This document shows positions 9,125 through 17,400 of a stretch of DNA of 64,000 nucleotides, piece after piece. The translations under genes and the position numbers were made by a program. The stretch is from positions 1 to 64,000 of the forward strand of contig NZ_KK211042.1 of NCBI RefSeq assembly GCF_000619925.1. Reading direction: 5' to 3'. The DNA is from Treponema sp. C6A8 (GTDB taxonomy: Bacteria; Spirochaetota; Spirochaetia; Treponematales; Treponemataceae). The notes under the pieces were generated by a model. It made no database searches and was not told the origin of the DNA. It worked only from the letters and a program-made list of their open reading frames with translations. Position 1 is the stretch's first letter. Every line of letters begins with the position of its first letter.

Positions 9125-9155
9125 ATGATTTATTAACAGTTCAAACTGCTTTTAG

Positions 9156-9833
9156 TTACTCAGCTTTACCTTCAAGCTTCAACTGAATGATACGAGTTTT
9201 TGCAAGCTTTGCAAAAGTATCATCAGGAAGTTCATCATTAAGTTTTGTGTATGCTTCTACAGCTTCTGCATATTTACCCTGAGCTTCAAGTACGCGGCCA
9301 TAGTTGAATGCAGCATGTGAACGCATTACAAAATCCTTATTGTCTGCAGCAAGCTTGTAGTTTGCAGCAGCGTCGTCAAGTTTGTCCAAATCTTCATAAG
9401 CAGAAGCAATGTTGAAATAAGCAATTGGAGCTGTGTAAGCTTTTTTACCAGCCTTTGCAGCTGCCTTCCAGTATGCTACTGCATCTTCCTTGTTTCCAGC
9501 CTGATAAGCGATATCAGCAGCAAGAAGATTAGCGCGAACACCACTTACACCACTATTCTTTACAAAAGAAGCAAGGTCTTCCAGAGCCTTTGTACGGCGT
9601 CCTGCAAGTTCATCATCAGAAAGGCCTGCAGAACCATTTGTAAGTGCATAAGAAATCTCATCAATTTTCTGAAGATTCTTTGCATTAAAACTTGAACTTA
9701 CGCTTACAAAAATAATGTAAGCAACAAGAATTACAACAGCGGCTACAAGAACAGTAACCAGCCCCTTCTTATTTTTTTCCAGAAAATTCGCTGCCTTAGA
9801 ACTTGCAGTTGGTTTTACTTCGATTTCTGCCAT
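9156..9833 (-). CDS. Membrane-anchored TPR protein
   Basis: The 225-residue protein has a short cytoplasmic N-terminus, one transmembrane helix (about 24-46) and then a periplasmic region of at least three TPR-like repeats (residues 100-215). Examples are the segments around YFNIASAYEDL and NYGRVLEAQGKYAEAVEAY. The layout resembles YfgM-type ancillary proteins of envelope assembly, but that is only an analogy. A GAGG ribosome binding site lies 8 nt before the ATG. It follows the degenerate AAA+ gene by 37 nt. Confidence 0.82.
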   Translation of the reverse strand: MAEIEVKPTASSKAANFLEKNKKGLVTVLVAAVVILVAYIIFVSVSSSFNAKNLQKIDEISYALTNGSAGLSDDELAGRRTKALEDLASFVKNSGVSGVRANLLAADIAYQAGNKEDAVAYWKAAAKAGKKAYTAPIAYFNIASAYEDLDKLDDAAANYKLAADNKDFVMRSHAAFNYGRVLEAQGKYAEAVEAYTKLNDELPDDTFAKLAKTRIIQLKLEGKAE

Positions 9834-9870
9834 TTTTTTAACCTCAATTTTTTTCCCGGTAAATCCGGTC

Positions 9871-10743
9871 TTATTTTTTTTGTATATGTAATTCGTTTAT
9901 TAATCTTATCACATAAGTACGTTGAATTCCTAGTATTCGGGCTGTTTTTGTCTGGTTCCAGCCGTTCTCTTCAAGAATCTGAGTAACGTACTCTTTTTTG
10001 AATGAATCAAGGGCGGTCTTTAAAGACTTATCCGGAAGCGAAAGGTCAGAAGGTGATGACGCAGGCGCACCCGCAAGCATAAAGTCAGAAGCCTTAAGTA
10101 AAGGAGGCTCCCCTACTATAAAGGCATGCTGCACAAGATTTTTAAGCTCGTCTATATTGCCCGCAAAAAAATAATCCTGCAAAAGGTTTACTGCAGACTG
10201 ACTGAAAGCAGTGTAATTAAAACCTGTCTGCTTACAGTAAAGTTTACGATAAAATTCCAGAAGGACCGGGATCTCATCTTTACGCTGACGAAGCGGCTGC
10301 ACATTAATTACAACAGAATTAATTTTGTAAAAAAGTGATTCAAGAAAATCACCGCTGGCAATCATAGATTCAATATTTTCTTCTGTAGAACTGATAACCT
10401 TAAGATTTCTTCCCAGCCTTGCGCATTCGCTCAAAAAAGCGTCTACAGGCTGCTGCAAATCTAAGGACATTTTGTTCACGCAGTTTAAGAAAAGTGTCGC
10501 ATAGTTGTTCTGGCCGCCTAAAAACCAGACCTTTGCCCCGTCAAGAACCTCGGCATTTTTTAAAGTGCTGAAGCTCTTGCAGTTGATTTCAAAAAAGTTC
10601 TGGGCGTTTCCGCCCTTTTTCTGATGAACGCTGGAAGCGATATAACTTTTTCCTGTTCCCTTTTCACCATATAAGAGAACAGAAGCGTTATTTTCGCAAA
10701 GATGAGGGATTATTTTTTTTACTTCATCCATTTTTTCGTCCAT
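9871..10743 (-). CDS. Degenerate sigma-54-activator-like AAA+ protein with Fis-type HTH
   Basis: This has the build of the NtrC family without a receiver domain: an AAA+ module, then a C-terminal Fis-like helix-turn-helix (NQTKTARILGI in the last 30 residues). Walker A (GEKGTGKS, about 26-33 from the chosen start) is intact. The GAFTGA sigma-54 contact loop is missing, Walker B reads TLFLNC instead of TLFLDE, and the sensor-II arginine (usually GNVREL) is replaced in GNIDEL. It probably cannot hydrolyse ATP to remodel sigma-54 polymerase, and may instead bind DNA or a partner. The start is uncertain: an ATG at 10782 lies inside the rpsA terminator hairpin, so 10743 or 10731 is preferred. Confidence 0.78.
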   Translation of the reverse strand: MDEKMDEVKKIIPHLCENNASVLLYGEKGTGKSYIASSVHQKKGGNAQNFFEINCKSFSTLKNAEVLDGAKVWFLGGQNNYATLFLNCVNKMSLDLQQPVDAFLSECARLGRNLKVISSTEENIESMIASGDFLESLFYKINSVVINVQPLRQRKDEIPVLLEFYRKLYCKQTGFNYTAFSQSAVNLLQDYFFAGNIDELKNLVQHAFIVGEPPLLKASDFMLAGAPASSPSDLSLPDKSLKTALDSFKKEYVTQILEENGWNQTKTARILGIQRTYVIRLINELHIQKK

Positions 10744-10752
10744 CAAAGCATC

Positions 10753-10794
10753 AAAATAAAAACGCATTGATGCGGAAAACATGCAATGCGTTTT
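10753..10794 (-). terminator. Terminator after rpsA
   Basis: An 11-bp perfect inverted repeat on the minus strand (10784-10794 with 10759-10769) has a 14-nt loop and is followed by TTTTTATTTT. It lies 43 nt past the rpsA stop and overlaps the in-frame 5' extension of the AAA+ gene. Confidence 0.75.
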
Positions 10795-10836
10795 ATCAAA
10801 GCTAAAATCTAAAAGAGTTTATTAACCGCTATAGAT

Positions 10837-12543
10837 TTATTTTTTTGAGTTGATCATATCTCCAAGAGTATATGCTCCGTCGTCTTTGCTTTCAGAATCC
10901 ATATACTGAGAAATTTCATCACGCTGCTGCTTTCTCTTGTACTCGCGAACAGAGAATGCAACCTTTTCTTTATCAGTGTTTACGTCAACTACGAATACGT
11001 TGATTTTGTCACCAACTTTGTATTTAGCAACTGCTTCTTCGAATGGAACGTCTTTGTCATCGCTAAGGTTAGCTTTGTTTACAAGACCTTCAATTCCGTT
11101 TGGAGCTTTTACGAATACACCAAAGTCTGTGATAGAAGTGATTTCTCCTTCGAGTGTCGAACCAACCTGGTATTCATCAGCAAATGCCTTCCAAGGGTTA
11201 TCTGTAACCTGTTTAAGACCAACCTTAATGCGGTGAGCCTCTGGATCACATTCGATAACAACAGCTTCAACATCCTGTCCTACTGTAAGTTCGCTTCCAG
11301 GGTGTTTAACTTTCTTTGTCCAAGAAATGTCATCTGCGTGGAGGAATGCGTCGATTCCTTCATCAATAGAGATGAAAGCTCCGGCAGCTGTAAGTTTTAC
11401 AACTTTTCCGTTTACCTTAGTTCCAACAGGGAATTTTTCACCGATTGAATCCCAAGGATTTTCTGTAGCCTGTTTAAAGCCAAGTGAAACACGACCAGCC
11501 TGGATATCATATCCAAGAATCATTGCTTCTACTTCCTGACCAACAGTTACCATATCACCAGGTTTGTTGATTTTCTTTGTCCAAGAGAACTCAGAAATAT
11601 GAACAAGACCTTCAATTCCTTCTTCAAGTTCAACGAATGCACCAAATTCAGTAAGTTTTGTAACCTTACCTTTTACGATGTCATTAACGTGATATTTTTC
11701 TTCAAAGTGAATCCATGGATCTTCTGCAAAGTGTTTAAGAGAAAGGTTGATTCTCTTTTCTGCAGGGTCAAGACGGATAACTTTAAGTTCAATTTCCTGA
11801 CCTTTCTTTACAAAGTCCTTAGGGCGAGCTACGTGTCCCCAGCTCATATCATTGATATGGAGAAGACCGTCGAATCCGCCAAGGTCGATGAATGCACCGA
11901 AACTTGTAAATGATTTTACAGTTCCCTTTACAGTATCACCGATATTAACTGAATTGAAGAAAGCATCGCGCTTTTCATCAATCTGTTCTTCAAGATATTT
12001 ACGGCGATTTACTACTGGATTCAATTTATTATCTGTGTAAAGGCGCTCAATATAGAACTTAGATTTCAATCCGAGCAATGATTCAGGTTTTTCAACCTTT
12101 TCTGCATCAGCCTGACTGATTGGCAGAAATGCAGCACGGTCAATACCAAGATTAACCTCATAACCGCTCTTAACAACTTTTGAAATTGTTCCGTCAACAG
12201 GAGTCTTATCTTTCCAAGCCTGCTGAATGTCTTTCAAATAGCGCTTTGAATCAGCTTTTTTCTTTGATAAAACAGGACCGTTATTGTTGTGTCCAATCAA
12301 CAAAGCCTGAACAGTATCCCCGATTTTCGGCAGATCATCTGCGAACTCCTCTGCAGGGATTAAGCCCTCTGATTTGTCACCTACATCAACGTAAACATAA
12401 TCGCTTGTAACCTGAATTACTGTACCTTCTACAAGCTGACCTGCCTGAGGTGCATCAAAATTTTTGAGGGATTCCTCTAATTGTGCCTGGAATTCGCTCT
12501 TGGAGTTCTGAGTTCCTTCCATTTCCACTTCCATTTCGTCCAT
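10837..12543 (-). CDS. rpsA: 30S ribosomal protein S1
   Basis: The 568-residue protein is built of six S1 (OB-fold RNA-binding) repeats of about 75-85 residues. Four strong ones carry the motif family G.FGAF(I/V).(L/I) (residues about 205-540), after two weaker N-terminal repeats that contact the ribosome in known S1 proteins. It recruits mRNA to the 30S subunit. The length and repeat number match Gram-negative S1. The gene lies 13 nt downstream of cmk, an ancient pairing in bacteria, with an AAGGG ribosome binding site. Confidence 0.97.
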   Translation of the reverse strand: MDEMEVEMEGTQNSKSEFQAQLEESLKNFDAPQAGQLVEGTVIQVTSDYVYVDVGDKSEGLIPAEEFADDLPKIGDTVQALLIGHNNNGPVLSKKKADSKRYLKDIQQAWKDKTPVDGTISKVVKSGYEVNLGIDRAAFLPISQADAEKVEKPESLLGLKSKFYIERLYTDNKLNPVVNRRKYLEEQIDEKRDAFFNSVNIGDTVKGTVKSFTSFGAFIDLGGFDGLLHINDMSWGHVARPKDFVKKGQEIELKVIRLDPAEKRINLSLKHFAEDPWIHFEEKYHVNDIVKGKVTKLTEFGAFVELEEGIEGLVHISEFSWTKKINKPGDMVTVGQEVEAMILGYDIQAGRVSLGFKQATENPWDSIGEKFPVGTKVNGKVVKLTAAGAFISIDEGIDAFLHADDISWTKKVKHPGSELTVGQDVEAVVIECDPEAHRIKVGLKQVTDNPWKAFADEYQVGSTLEGEITSITDFGVFVKAPNGIEGLVNKANLSDDKDVPFEEAVAKYKVGDKINVFVVDVNTDKEKVAFSVREYKRKQQRDEISQYMDSESKDDGAYTLGDMINSKK

Positions 12544-12556
12544 AGTAAACCCTTTT

Positions 12557-13189
12557 TTAAGAAATTTTATTTAGTATTATTTCACAAACCTTATCTATGG
12601 TCAAGTCAGATGTATCTATATAAATAGCATCTTCTGCAATTTTTAGAGAACCTTCTTTCTTGTTTTTATCCATTTCATCGCGTTTGATAATAGACTCTTT
12701 TATCTCTTCCAGCGTCATGTCGCTTACACCCTGATCAAAGCGGCGTTTTGCGCGAACTTCGGCGCTGGCATCAAGGTAGATTTTGTATTCGGCGTTAGGG
12801 AATACAACAGTTGTCATATCGCGGCCTTCGCAGACAATGCTGAGGCTTGCGGTAATCATTCTCATAAGGTCGTTTACAAGGTGGCGAACCTCTACGATTG
12901 AACTTACCTGCGAAGTATTTGCAGTTACGCGGTCATCATGAAGATGAGCTGTAACGTCCTTGCCGTTCAAAATAAAATGACTTTCTTTTGTGTATTCAAT
13001 CGTCTGTTTTTTGCAGAAATCCAGAACGGCAGCTTCGTTTGTGATGTCAATTCCGGCATCCAGAAGGGCCATTGTAAGGGTGCGGTAAAATCCGCCTGAA
13101 TTCAAAAATGTAATCTTTAATTTGTCTGCAATAATGTTCGCAATTGTAGATTTTCCAGTTCCGGCTGGTCCGTCGATGGCAATAATCAT
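12557..13189 (-). CDS. cmk: Cytidylate kinase
   Basis: This 210-residue P-loop kinase phosphorylates CMP and dCMP with ATP. The P-loop GPAGTGKS is at 7-14, followed by the N-S-G-G-F-Y-R block of CMP-binding residues. The EGRDMTTVVFP segment and a lid with RAKRRFDQG are visible. The length is normal and an AGGAGG-like site precedes the ATG. It forms a pair with rpsA. Confidence 0.95.
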   Translation of the reverse strand: MIIAIDGPAGTGKSTIANIIADKLKITFLNSGGFYRTLTMALLDAGIDITNEAAVLDFCKKQTIEYTKESHFILNGKDVTAHLHDDRVTANTSQVSSIVEVRHLVNDLMRMITASLSIVCEGRDMTTVVFPNAEYKIYLDASAEVRAKRRFDQGVSDMTLEEIKESIIKRDEMDKNKKEGSLKIAEDAIYIDTSDLTIDKVCEIILNKIS

Positions 13190-13240
13190 TATTTTTCCTC
13201 CAATAATCAGGTTATAGGTCTTAGGTTCCAGATTTCAGAA

Positions 13241-13320
13241 AGAGGGGAAAGCCTTCCCCTGCGGCCGCACTTCGTTGCGTCCTACCCCTTCTGCGGGCTC
13301 AAACGCCGCCCGCAACGCCT
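13241..13320. repeat. GC-rich palindromic repeat, short copy (family A)
   Basis: Between the pseudouridine synthase gene and cmk lies a GC-rich block beginning AGGGGAAAGCCTTCCCCT and containing ACTTCGTTGC and TACCCCTTCT. The same ordered pieces occur at 48018-48172 inside the radical SAM gene, which has a longer middle. Both copies end with CCCGCAACGCC or a near variant. This copy is intergenic. It is preceded at 13210-13230 by a GGTTATAGG-type short repeat. Confidence 0.8.
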
Positions 13321-13329
13321 GCTATTATC

Positions 13330-14136
13330 CTAACACCTCTCACCTAATAAACCTTTTATTTCTTCTTTCGTTAAATCTCTACACTCGCCTGGTCGTAAAT
13401 CGTCCAGGTTGACGCAGCCTATGCGCACACGCACAAGGGATTTTGTACCGATATTCTGGCTTTCGAGCATTCGTCTGATTTCGCGGTTTTTACCTTCAAT
13501 CAAAATGATTTTGATTTTGCGGGCTTTTAAAACCTTACAGGATTTACATTTATAAAAAACGTTGTCTACGCGGACACCGTGCTCTAAAAGTTTTGCTGTT
13601 TCTTCACTTACGTCCTGGCTTGTTTCTACGATATACTCTTTTTCAATCTGACTTGAAGGGTGAGAAAGCTTTGCGGCAAAATCTCCGTCGTTTGTAAAAA
13701 GGATTGCGCCCTTACTGTACATATCAAGGCGGCCTACATTGTAGAGGCGTTCGCTGTATTTTTCGGAAAGCAAATCTGCGGCAACAGAACGGCCCTTTTC
13801 ATCTGAAAGGGAGCATACAAAACCTGCAGGCTTATTCAAAAGGACATAGCGTTTTTTTTCTTCCAGGCTGATTTTTTTTCCGTCTACGAAAACTTCATCT
13901 TTTGAGGTGACTTTTGTGCCTAACTCCGTAATGACAGTGCCGTTTACGCTTACGCGGCCGTCAAGAATTATCTGTTCGCTTGCGCGGCGGCTTGCCACGC
14001 CTGAATGTGCTAAAAAAACCTGAAGGCGGAGAGGCTCTTCCTGTGCGTGCTCTGTCTTCAAGCCGCTGCGCACATCATCTTTATTTGCCTTAACGGCAGT
14101 TTTATTCTTATTTTTGAGAAAATCGTTAGCGGGCAA
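13330..14136 (-). CDS. rluB: RluB/RsuA-family rRNA pseudouridine synthase
   Basis: The 268-residue protein has an N-terminal S4 RNA-binding domain (about 37-85) and a catalytic domain with the signature GRLDMYSKGAILFTNDG. The catalytic aspartate is D138. It converts a uridine of rRNA to pseudouridine; 23S (RluB) versus 16S (RsuA) specificity is not certain. The first 35 residues are a charged linker. It overlaps the 3' end of scpB by 11 nt, the usual bacterial scpA-scpB-rluB arrangement, which favours the RluB name. Confidence 0.92.
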   Translation of the reverse strand: MPANDFLKNKNKTAVKANKDDVRSGLKTEHAQEEPLRLQVFLAHSGVASRRASEQIILDGRVSVNGTVITELGTKVTSKDEVFVDGKKISLEEKKRYVLLNKPAGFVCSLSDEKGRSVAADLLSEKYSERLYNVGRLDMYSKGAILFTNDGDFAAKLSHPSSQIEKEYIVETSQDVSEETAKLLEHGVRVDNVFYKCKSCKVLKARKIKIILIEGKNREIRRMLESQNIGTKSLVRVRIGCVNLDDLRPGECRDLTKEEIKGLLGERC

Positions 14137-14665
14137 GTTCGAATCTCTCCTGTTCGTCTTCGTCGAGTTTTGGAAGTTCTGAAATTGAGTTGAGGCGGAA
14201 GAGCTTTAAGAACTCTTTTGTGGTTCCGAAAAGTGTCGGACGGCCTGCAACTTCTTTTTTGCCCACTTCCTTAATAAGATTGCGTTCTACAAGCAGACGG
14301 ATCATGTTGTCTACGCCGACGCCGCGAATCTGCTCGATTTCTGCGCGGGTAATAGGCTGTGAGTAGGCAATGATGGAAAGAGTTTCCATTGCGGATTTAG
14401 AAAGTTTTCCGTCGCGCTTTGAGCCGTACTGTTCTTTAAGAACATCCCAGTATTCTTTTTTTGGTGTCAGGCAGTAGCCGCCTGTAATCATAGAAAGTTC
14501 AAGACCGCTTTCTTCGGCAGAAAGGCGCTCTTTTAAAATTTCAAGGCATTTTTCGGTTACTTCGTCGGAAAGCTGGGCCTTCTGGGCAAGCACTTTGGGT
14601 GCGACCGGTTCGCTTTCCAGGAATAAAATAGTTTCGATTAATGCGGTTTCTTTACAAAAATCCAT
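14126..14665 (-). CDS. scpB: Segregation and condensation protein B
   Basis: This 179-residue winged-helix protein is a partner of ScpA and SMC in the bacterial condensin complex. The conserved block LSIIAYSQPITRAEIEQIRGV is clear (shown here in part: AYSQPITRAEIEQIRGV), followed by the R-x-L-x-E-R-x-L-I-K-E-V-G segment and AGRPTLFGTT. The stop overlaps the start of the pseudouridine synthase gene. It is separated from scpA by a 116-nt gap holding an inverted-repeat terminator element, so the two may not be expressed equally. Confidence 0.96.
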   Translation of the reverse strand: MDFCKETALIETILFLESEPVAPKVLAQKAQLSDEVTEKCLEILKERLSAEESGLELSMITGGYCLTPKKEYWDVLKEQYGSKRDGKLSKSAMETLSIIAYSQPITRAEIEQIRGVGVDNMIRLLVERNLIKEVGKKEVAGRPTLFGTTKEFLKLFRLNSISELPKLDEDEQERFELAR

Positions 14666-14709
14666 ATCTTTTACCTTAATAAAAAGTCGGCAAGCACAGC
14701 TTGCCTCTG

Positions 14710-14783
14710 AGCCGTTTTAACGATAATCCTAAAAAAACGTTGCTCAGCAACGTTTTTTTTTAACGGATTTTCGATTATCGGCT
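14710..14783. repeat. Inverted-repeat terminator element (family B), copy 1
   Basis: Imperfect outer arms (AGCCG...CGATAATCC and GGATTTTCG...CGGCT) enclose a CTAAAAAAA / TTTTTTTTTAACG core. The core carries an inner perfect hairpin AACGTTGC-TCA-GCAACGTT. The A- and T-runs let it act as an intrinsic terminator on either strand. It lies between scpA and scpB. Related copies are at 22640-22692 and 45904-45974. Confidence 0.75.
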
Positions 14784-15594
14784 AATTTGTAGTCAACTCT
14801 TCTTCCGTAGGTACATATCCTGCATTGTCTTCGCGGGCGCATATTTTTATATCACCAAAATGGCGGTTTTGGAAGATGGTTATCATTTTAAATTTTACAG
14901 CTTCAAGAATTGCCATGAAGGCACAGATTACGTCCATAGGATTTCCCGGACGGGTAATTAAATCTGTAAAAAGGCATTCTTTTTTGTCTTCAAGAAGCTC
15001 GTTCATCAGGGTAATTTTTTCGTTTACCGAAATTTCCTCGTACATATTGAGGATTTTTTCGTTTGAATACTGACGCATTACCGATTTGAACATGGACTGA
15101 AGCTTCTGCAAAAGCTCCCATGTATCAACTTCTTCCCACATTGCATCAGAATCATCAAAAGGAAGGACTCGCTGAATCTTTTTACGCTCAAAATTCCATT
15201 CAGAATCATCTTCCTGCTCTTCCATAAGGGAAGTGAGCTTCTTAAACTTCTGATATTCAATAAGTTTTTCTACAAGTTCTGCGCGAGGGTCTTCTTCATC
15301 TTCATCGTCGTAGGCAACTTCAACAGGAAGCAGCATGCGGCTTTTCATGTAAATAAGTTTTGCAGCCCAGCTATAGAATTCGGAAAGGTCGCCTAAATCT
15401 GTCTGAACGGCGTAATCAAGATATTCAAGATACTGGTCGGTAATCTGCGCAATCGGAATGTCGTAAATGTTTACCTTACTTTCGCGGATAAGAGCCCAGA
15501 GCAAATCAAGAGGACCTTCAAACTCTCCTGCCCTGTACTCACGTTTTTCCTTTACAGCTACCGCTACATCAGCATTTCTTTGATTTTCTTCCAT
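14782..15594 (-). CDS. scpA: Segregation and condensation protein A
   Basis: This 270-residue kleisin links SMC heads and binds ScpB in chromosome condensation. The N-terminal kleisin signature is FEGPLDLLWALIRESKVNIYDI (residues about 24-45; quoted part: EGPLDLLWALIRES). It is followed by ITDQYLEYL and an acidic linker (DDEDEEDPRAELVEKL), and a C-terminal winged helix is predicted. The ATG lies 26 nt inside the 3' end of folK, so translation is probably coupled. Confidence 0.95.
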   Translation of the reverse strand: MEENQRNADVAVAVKEKREYRAGEFEGPLDLLWALIRESKVNIYDIPIAQITDQYLEYLDYAVQTDLGDLSEFYSWAAKLIYMKSRMLLPVEVAYDDEDEEDPRAELVEKLIEYQKFKKLTSLMEEQEDDSEWNFERKKIQRVLPFDDSDAMWEEVDTWELLQKLQSMFKSVMRQYSNEKILNMYEEISVNEKITLMNELLEDKKECLFTDLITRPGNPMDVICAFMAILEAVKFKMITIFQNRHFGDIKICAREDNAGYVPTEEELTTN

Positions 15595-16141
15595 TCCGCA
15601 CCGCCTGATTTTTATTCATTTCCCCAAATAAATCATCCAGCTTCCCCAGTTTTTCAATATCAGCTGTATTCTGGAGAGCCGGAGATGAAATAAATTCATC
15701 CCTTATTGATTTATCGGAAGATTGGTCCAAAATCTCAATAGCTGGAACGAGCACAAAAGCACGTTCTTTTACACGCGGATGCGGAATCTGGAGATCTGGA
15801 GTATCTATTTTTGCGTTACCAAAAAGTTCAATATCAATATCAAGCGAGCGGGGACCAAAGCGGATTTCCTTTGAACGGTCACGGCCGAATTCCGCTTCGA
15901 TTTTCTGTGTTGTCTTTAAAAGACTTTCAGGACTTGTATCGTCCGGCACAAAACCAACGGCTGTCATGTTATAAAAATCATCCTGATCTTCAACATACAT
16001 AGCGCGGGTTCTGTAAACAGAAGAAAATTTTGCGTTTACAAGGACTTTAGACAAACGTTTCTCTGCCCCGCCTAAGAGTTCAAGCGGAGTTTTTCCAGCG
16101 AAAGATTTGTTTGATCCAAGTCCAAGTAAAACACGAGTCAT
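15569..16141 (-). CDS. folK: 2-amino-4-hydroxy-6-hydroxymethyldihydropteridine pyrophosphokinase
   Basis: The 190-residue enzyme transfers pyrophosphate from ATP to the pterin precursor of folate. The start MTRVLLGLGSNK is chosen because the ATG (16141) follows the recA stop by 1 nt and family members begin this way; an in-frame extension inside recA is rejected. HPPK motifs are visible: GLGSN, YRTRA, the FGRDRSKEIRFGPRSLDIDI block (quoted part: RFGPRSLDIDI) and IPHPRVKERAFVLVP. No other folate genes are nearby. The last 30 residues are a lysine-rich tail coded in the overlap with scpA. Confidence 0.94.
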   Translation of the reverse strand: MTRVLLGLGSNKSFAGKTPLELLGGAEKRLSKVLVNAKFSSVYRTRAMYVEDQDDFYNMTAVGFVPDDTSPESLLKTTQKIEAEFGRDRSKEIRFGPRSLDIDIELFGNAKIDTPDLQIPHPRVKERAFVLVPAIEILDQSSDKSIRDEFISSPALQNTADIEKLGKLDDLFGEMNKNQAVRNGRKSKKC

Positions 16142-16142
16142 T

Positions 16143-17276
16143 TTAGAATAATCCTTCCTGTGCCGAAGGAGCAGGTGCAGCTTCTGCCTTCTTTGCAGGC
16201 TTTTTAGACTTTTCTGCATTTACCGGAGTGCCGTCCTTATTTTTAAGAACCTGTCCCGGGAAAACTTCAGCGCGGATTTTTTCTTCAATCTGAGCGGCAA
16301 TTTCTGGATGCTGTTCGATAAAGGCAACAGAATTTTCCTTACCCTGACCGATTTTTTCTTCACCCATTGTGTACCAGGCACCACGCTTATCAACGATTCC
16401 GTGTTTAACAGCAGAATCCAAAAGAGAAGCAGTAGCGTTGATACCCTTACCGAAGTAAATATCAAGTTCACACTTTCTGAAAGGAGGTGCAACCTTATTC
16501 TTAACAACCTTTACGCGAACGCGGTTTCCGATTGCATCATCATCACCTTTTCCGTCAATTGTTTCAACACGGCGGATTTCCAGACGAACTGATGAATAGA
16601 ACTTCAGGGCCTGTCCACCAGTTGTAGTTTCAGGGTTACCGAACATAACGCCAATCTTCATACGAATCTGGTTGATAAAGATTACGATACAGTTTGACTT
16701 TCCGATGATTGCTGTAAGCTTACGCAGAGCCTGGCTCATAAGGCGGGCCTGCATACCCATAACAGCGTCACCCATCTCACCTTCAATTTCCTTTTCCGGT
16801 GTAAGGGCTGCAACAGAGTCAACAACAATTACGTCAACTGCACCAGAGCGCACGAGGTTTTCTGTAATTTCAAGGGCCTGCTCACCTGTATCAGGCTGAG
16901 AAACCCAGAGTTCATCAATATTTACACCGAGATTTTTTGCATAAACAGGGTCCAGAGCGTGTTCTGCATCAACAAAGGCTGCAACACCGCCAAGTTTCTG
17001 AGCCTCCGCAATTGCGTGCAGGGCAAGAGTTGTTTTTCCCGAACTTTCAGGACCATACATTTCGATGATTCGTCCGCGAGGGTAACCGCCGATTCCCAAA
17101 GCCTCATCAAGAAGAATGGAACCAGACGGAACAACATCAATACCAGAAGCATTAGCCTTGTCGCCAAGTTTCATGATTGCGCCCTGTCCGAACTGCTTTT
17201 CAATCTGAAGACGAGCCGCCTCCAGAGCCTTCATTTTCTCCGCGTTATCCATCGGAGTATTTGTATTTACTGACAT
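16143..17276 (-). CDS. recA: Recombinase RecA
   Basis: The 377-residue recombinase forms ATP-dependent filaments on single-stranded DNA for homologous recombination and repair. Walker A is GPESSGKT (75-82). Also clear are the Walker [11 protein letters not shown], loop L1 (EIEGEMGD...[12 protein letters not shown]) and loop L2 ([22 protein letters not shown]; quoted part: [16 protein letters not shown]). The C-terminus ends in a Lys/Pro/Ala tail. The ribosome binding site is GGAGGAAGG. Three TTTACAA repeats lie upstream (17334-17382). Confidence 0.98.
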   Translation of the reverse strand: MSVNTNTPMDNAEKMKALEAARLQIEKQFGQGAIMKLGDKANASGIDVVPSGSILLDEALGIGGYPRGRIIEMYGPESSGKTTLALHAIAEAQKLGGVAAFVDAEHALDPVYAKNLGVNIDELWVSQPDTGEQALEITENLVRSGAVDVIVVDSVAALTPEKEIEGEMGDAVMGMQARLMSQALRKLTAIIGKSNCIVIFINQIRMKIGVMFGNPETTTGGQALKFYSSVRLEIRRVETIDGKGDDDAIGNRVRVKVVKNKVAPPFRKCELDIYFGKGINATASLLDSAVKHGIVDKRGAWYTMGEEKIGQGKENSVAFIEQHPEIAAQIEEKIRAEVFPGQVLKNKDGTPVNAEKSKKPAKKAEAAPAPSAQEGLF

Positions 17277-17333
17277 TTAGCCACCTTCCTCCCTGTATAT
17301 AATATGGCTTCGACATTCATATTTTGACAAAAA

Positions 17334-17382
17334 TTTACAAGAAATTTTTTACAAATTTACTAGATTTTGAGTAAGTTTACAA
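17334..17382. promoter_or_regulatory. Phased TTTACAA repeats upstream of recA
   Basis: TTTACAA occurs at 17334, 17348 and 17376, steps of 14 and 28 nt, in the 124-nt gap between the TPR gene and recA. Such phased direct repeats could be binding sites for a regulator. No LexA-type palindrome was recognised. Confidence 0.35.
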
Positions 17383-17400
17383 GTATTAAGACAAGTAGGT

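Noticed and set aside
15569..16219. 26-codon N-terminal extension of FolK
   Set aside because: It lies inside recA; the family start MTRVLLGLGSN fits the ATG right after the recA stop.
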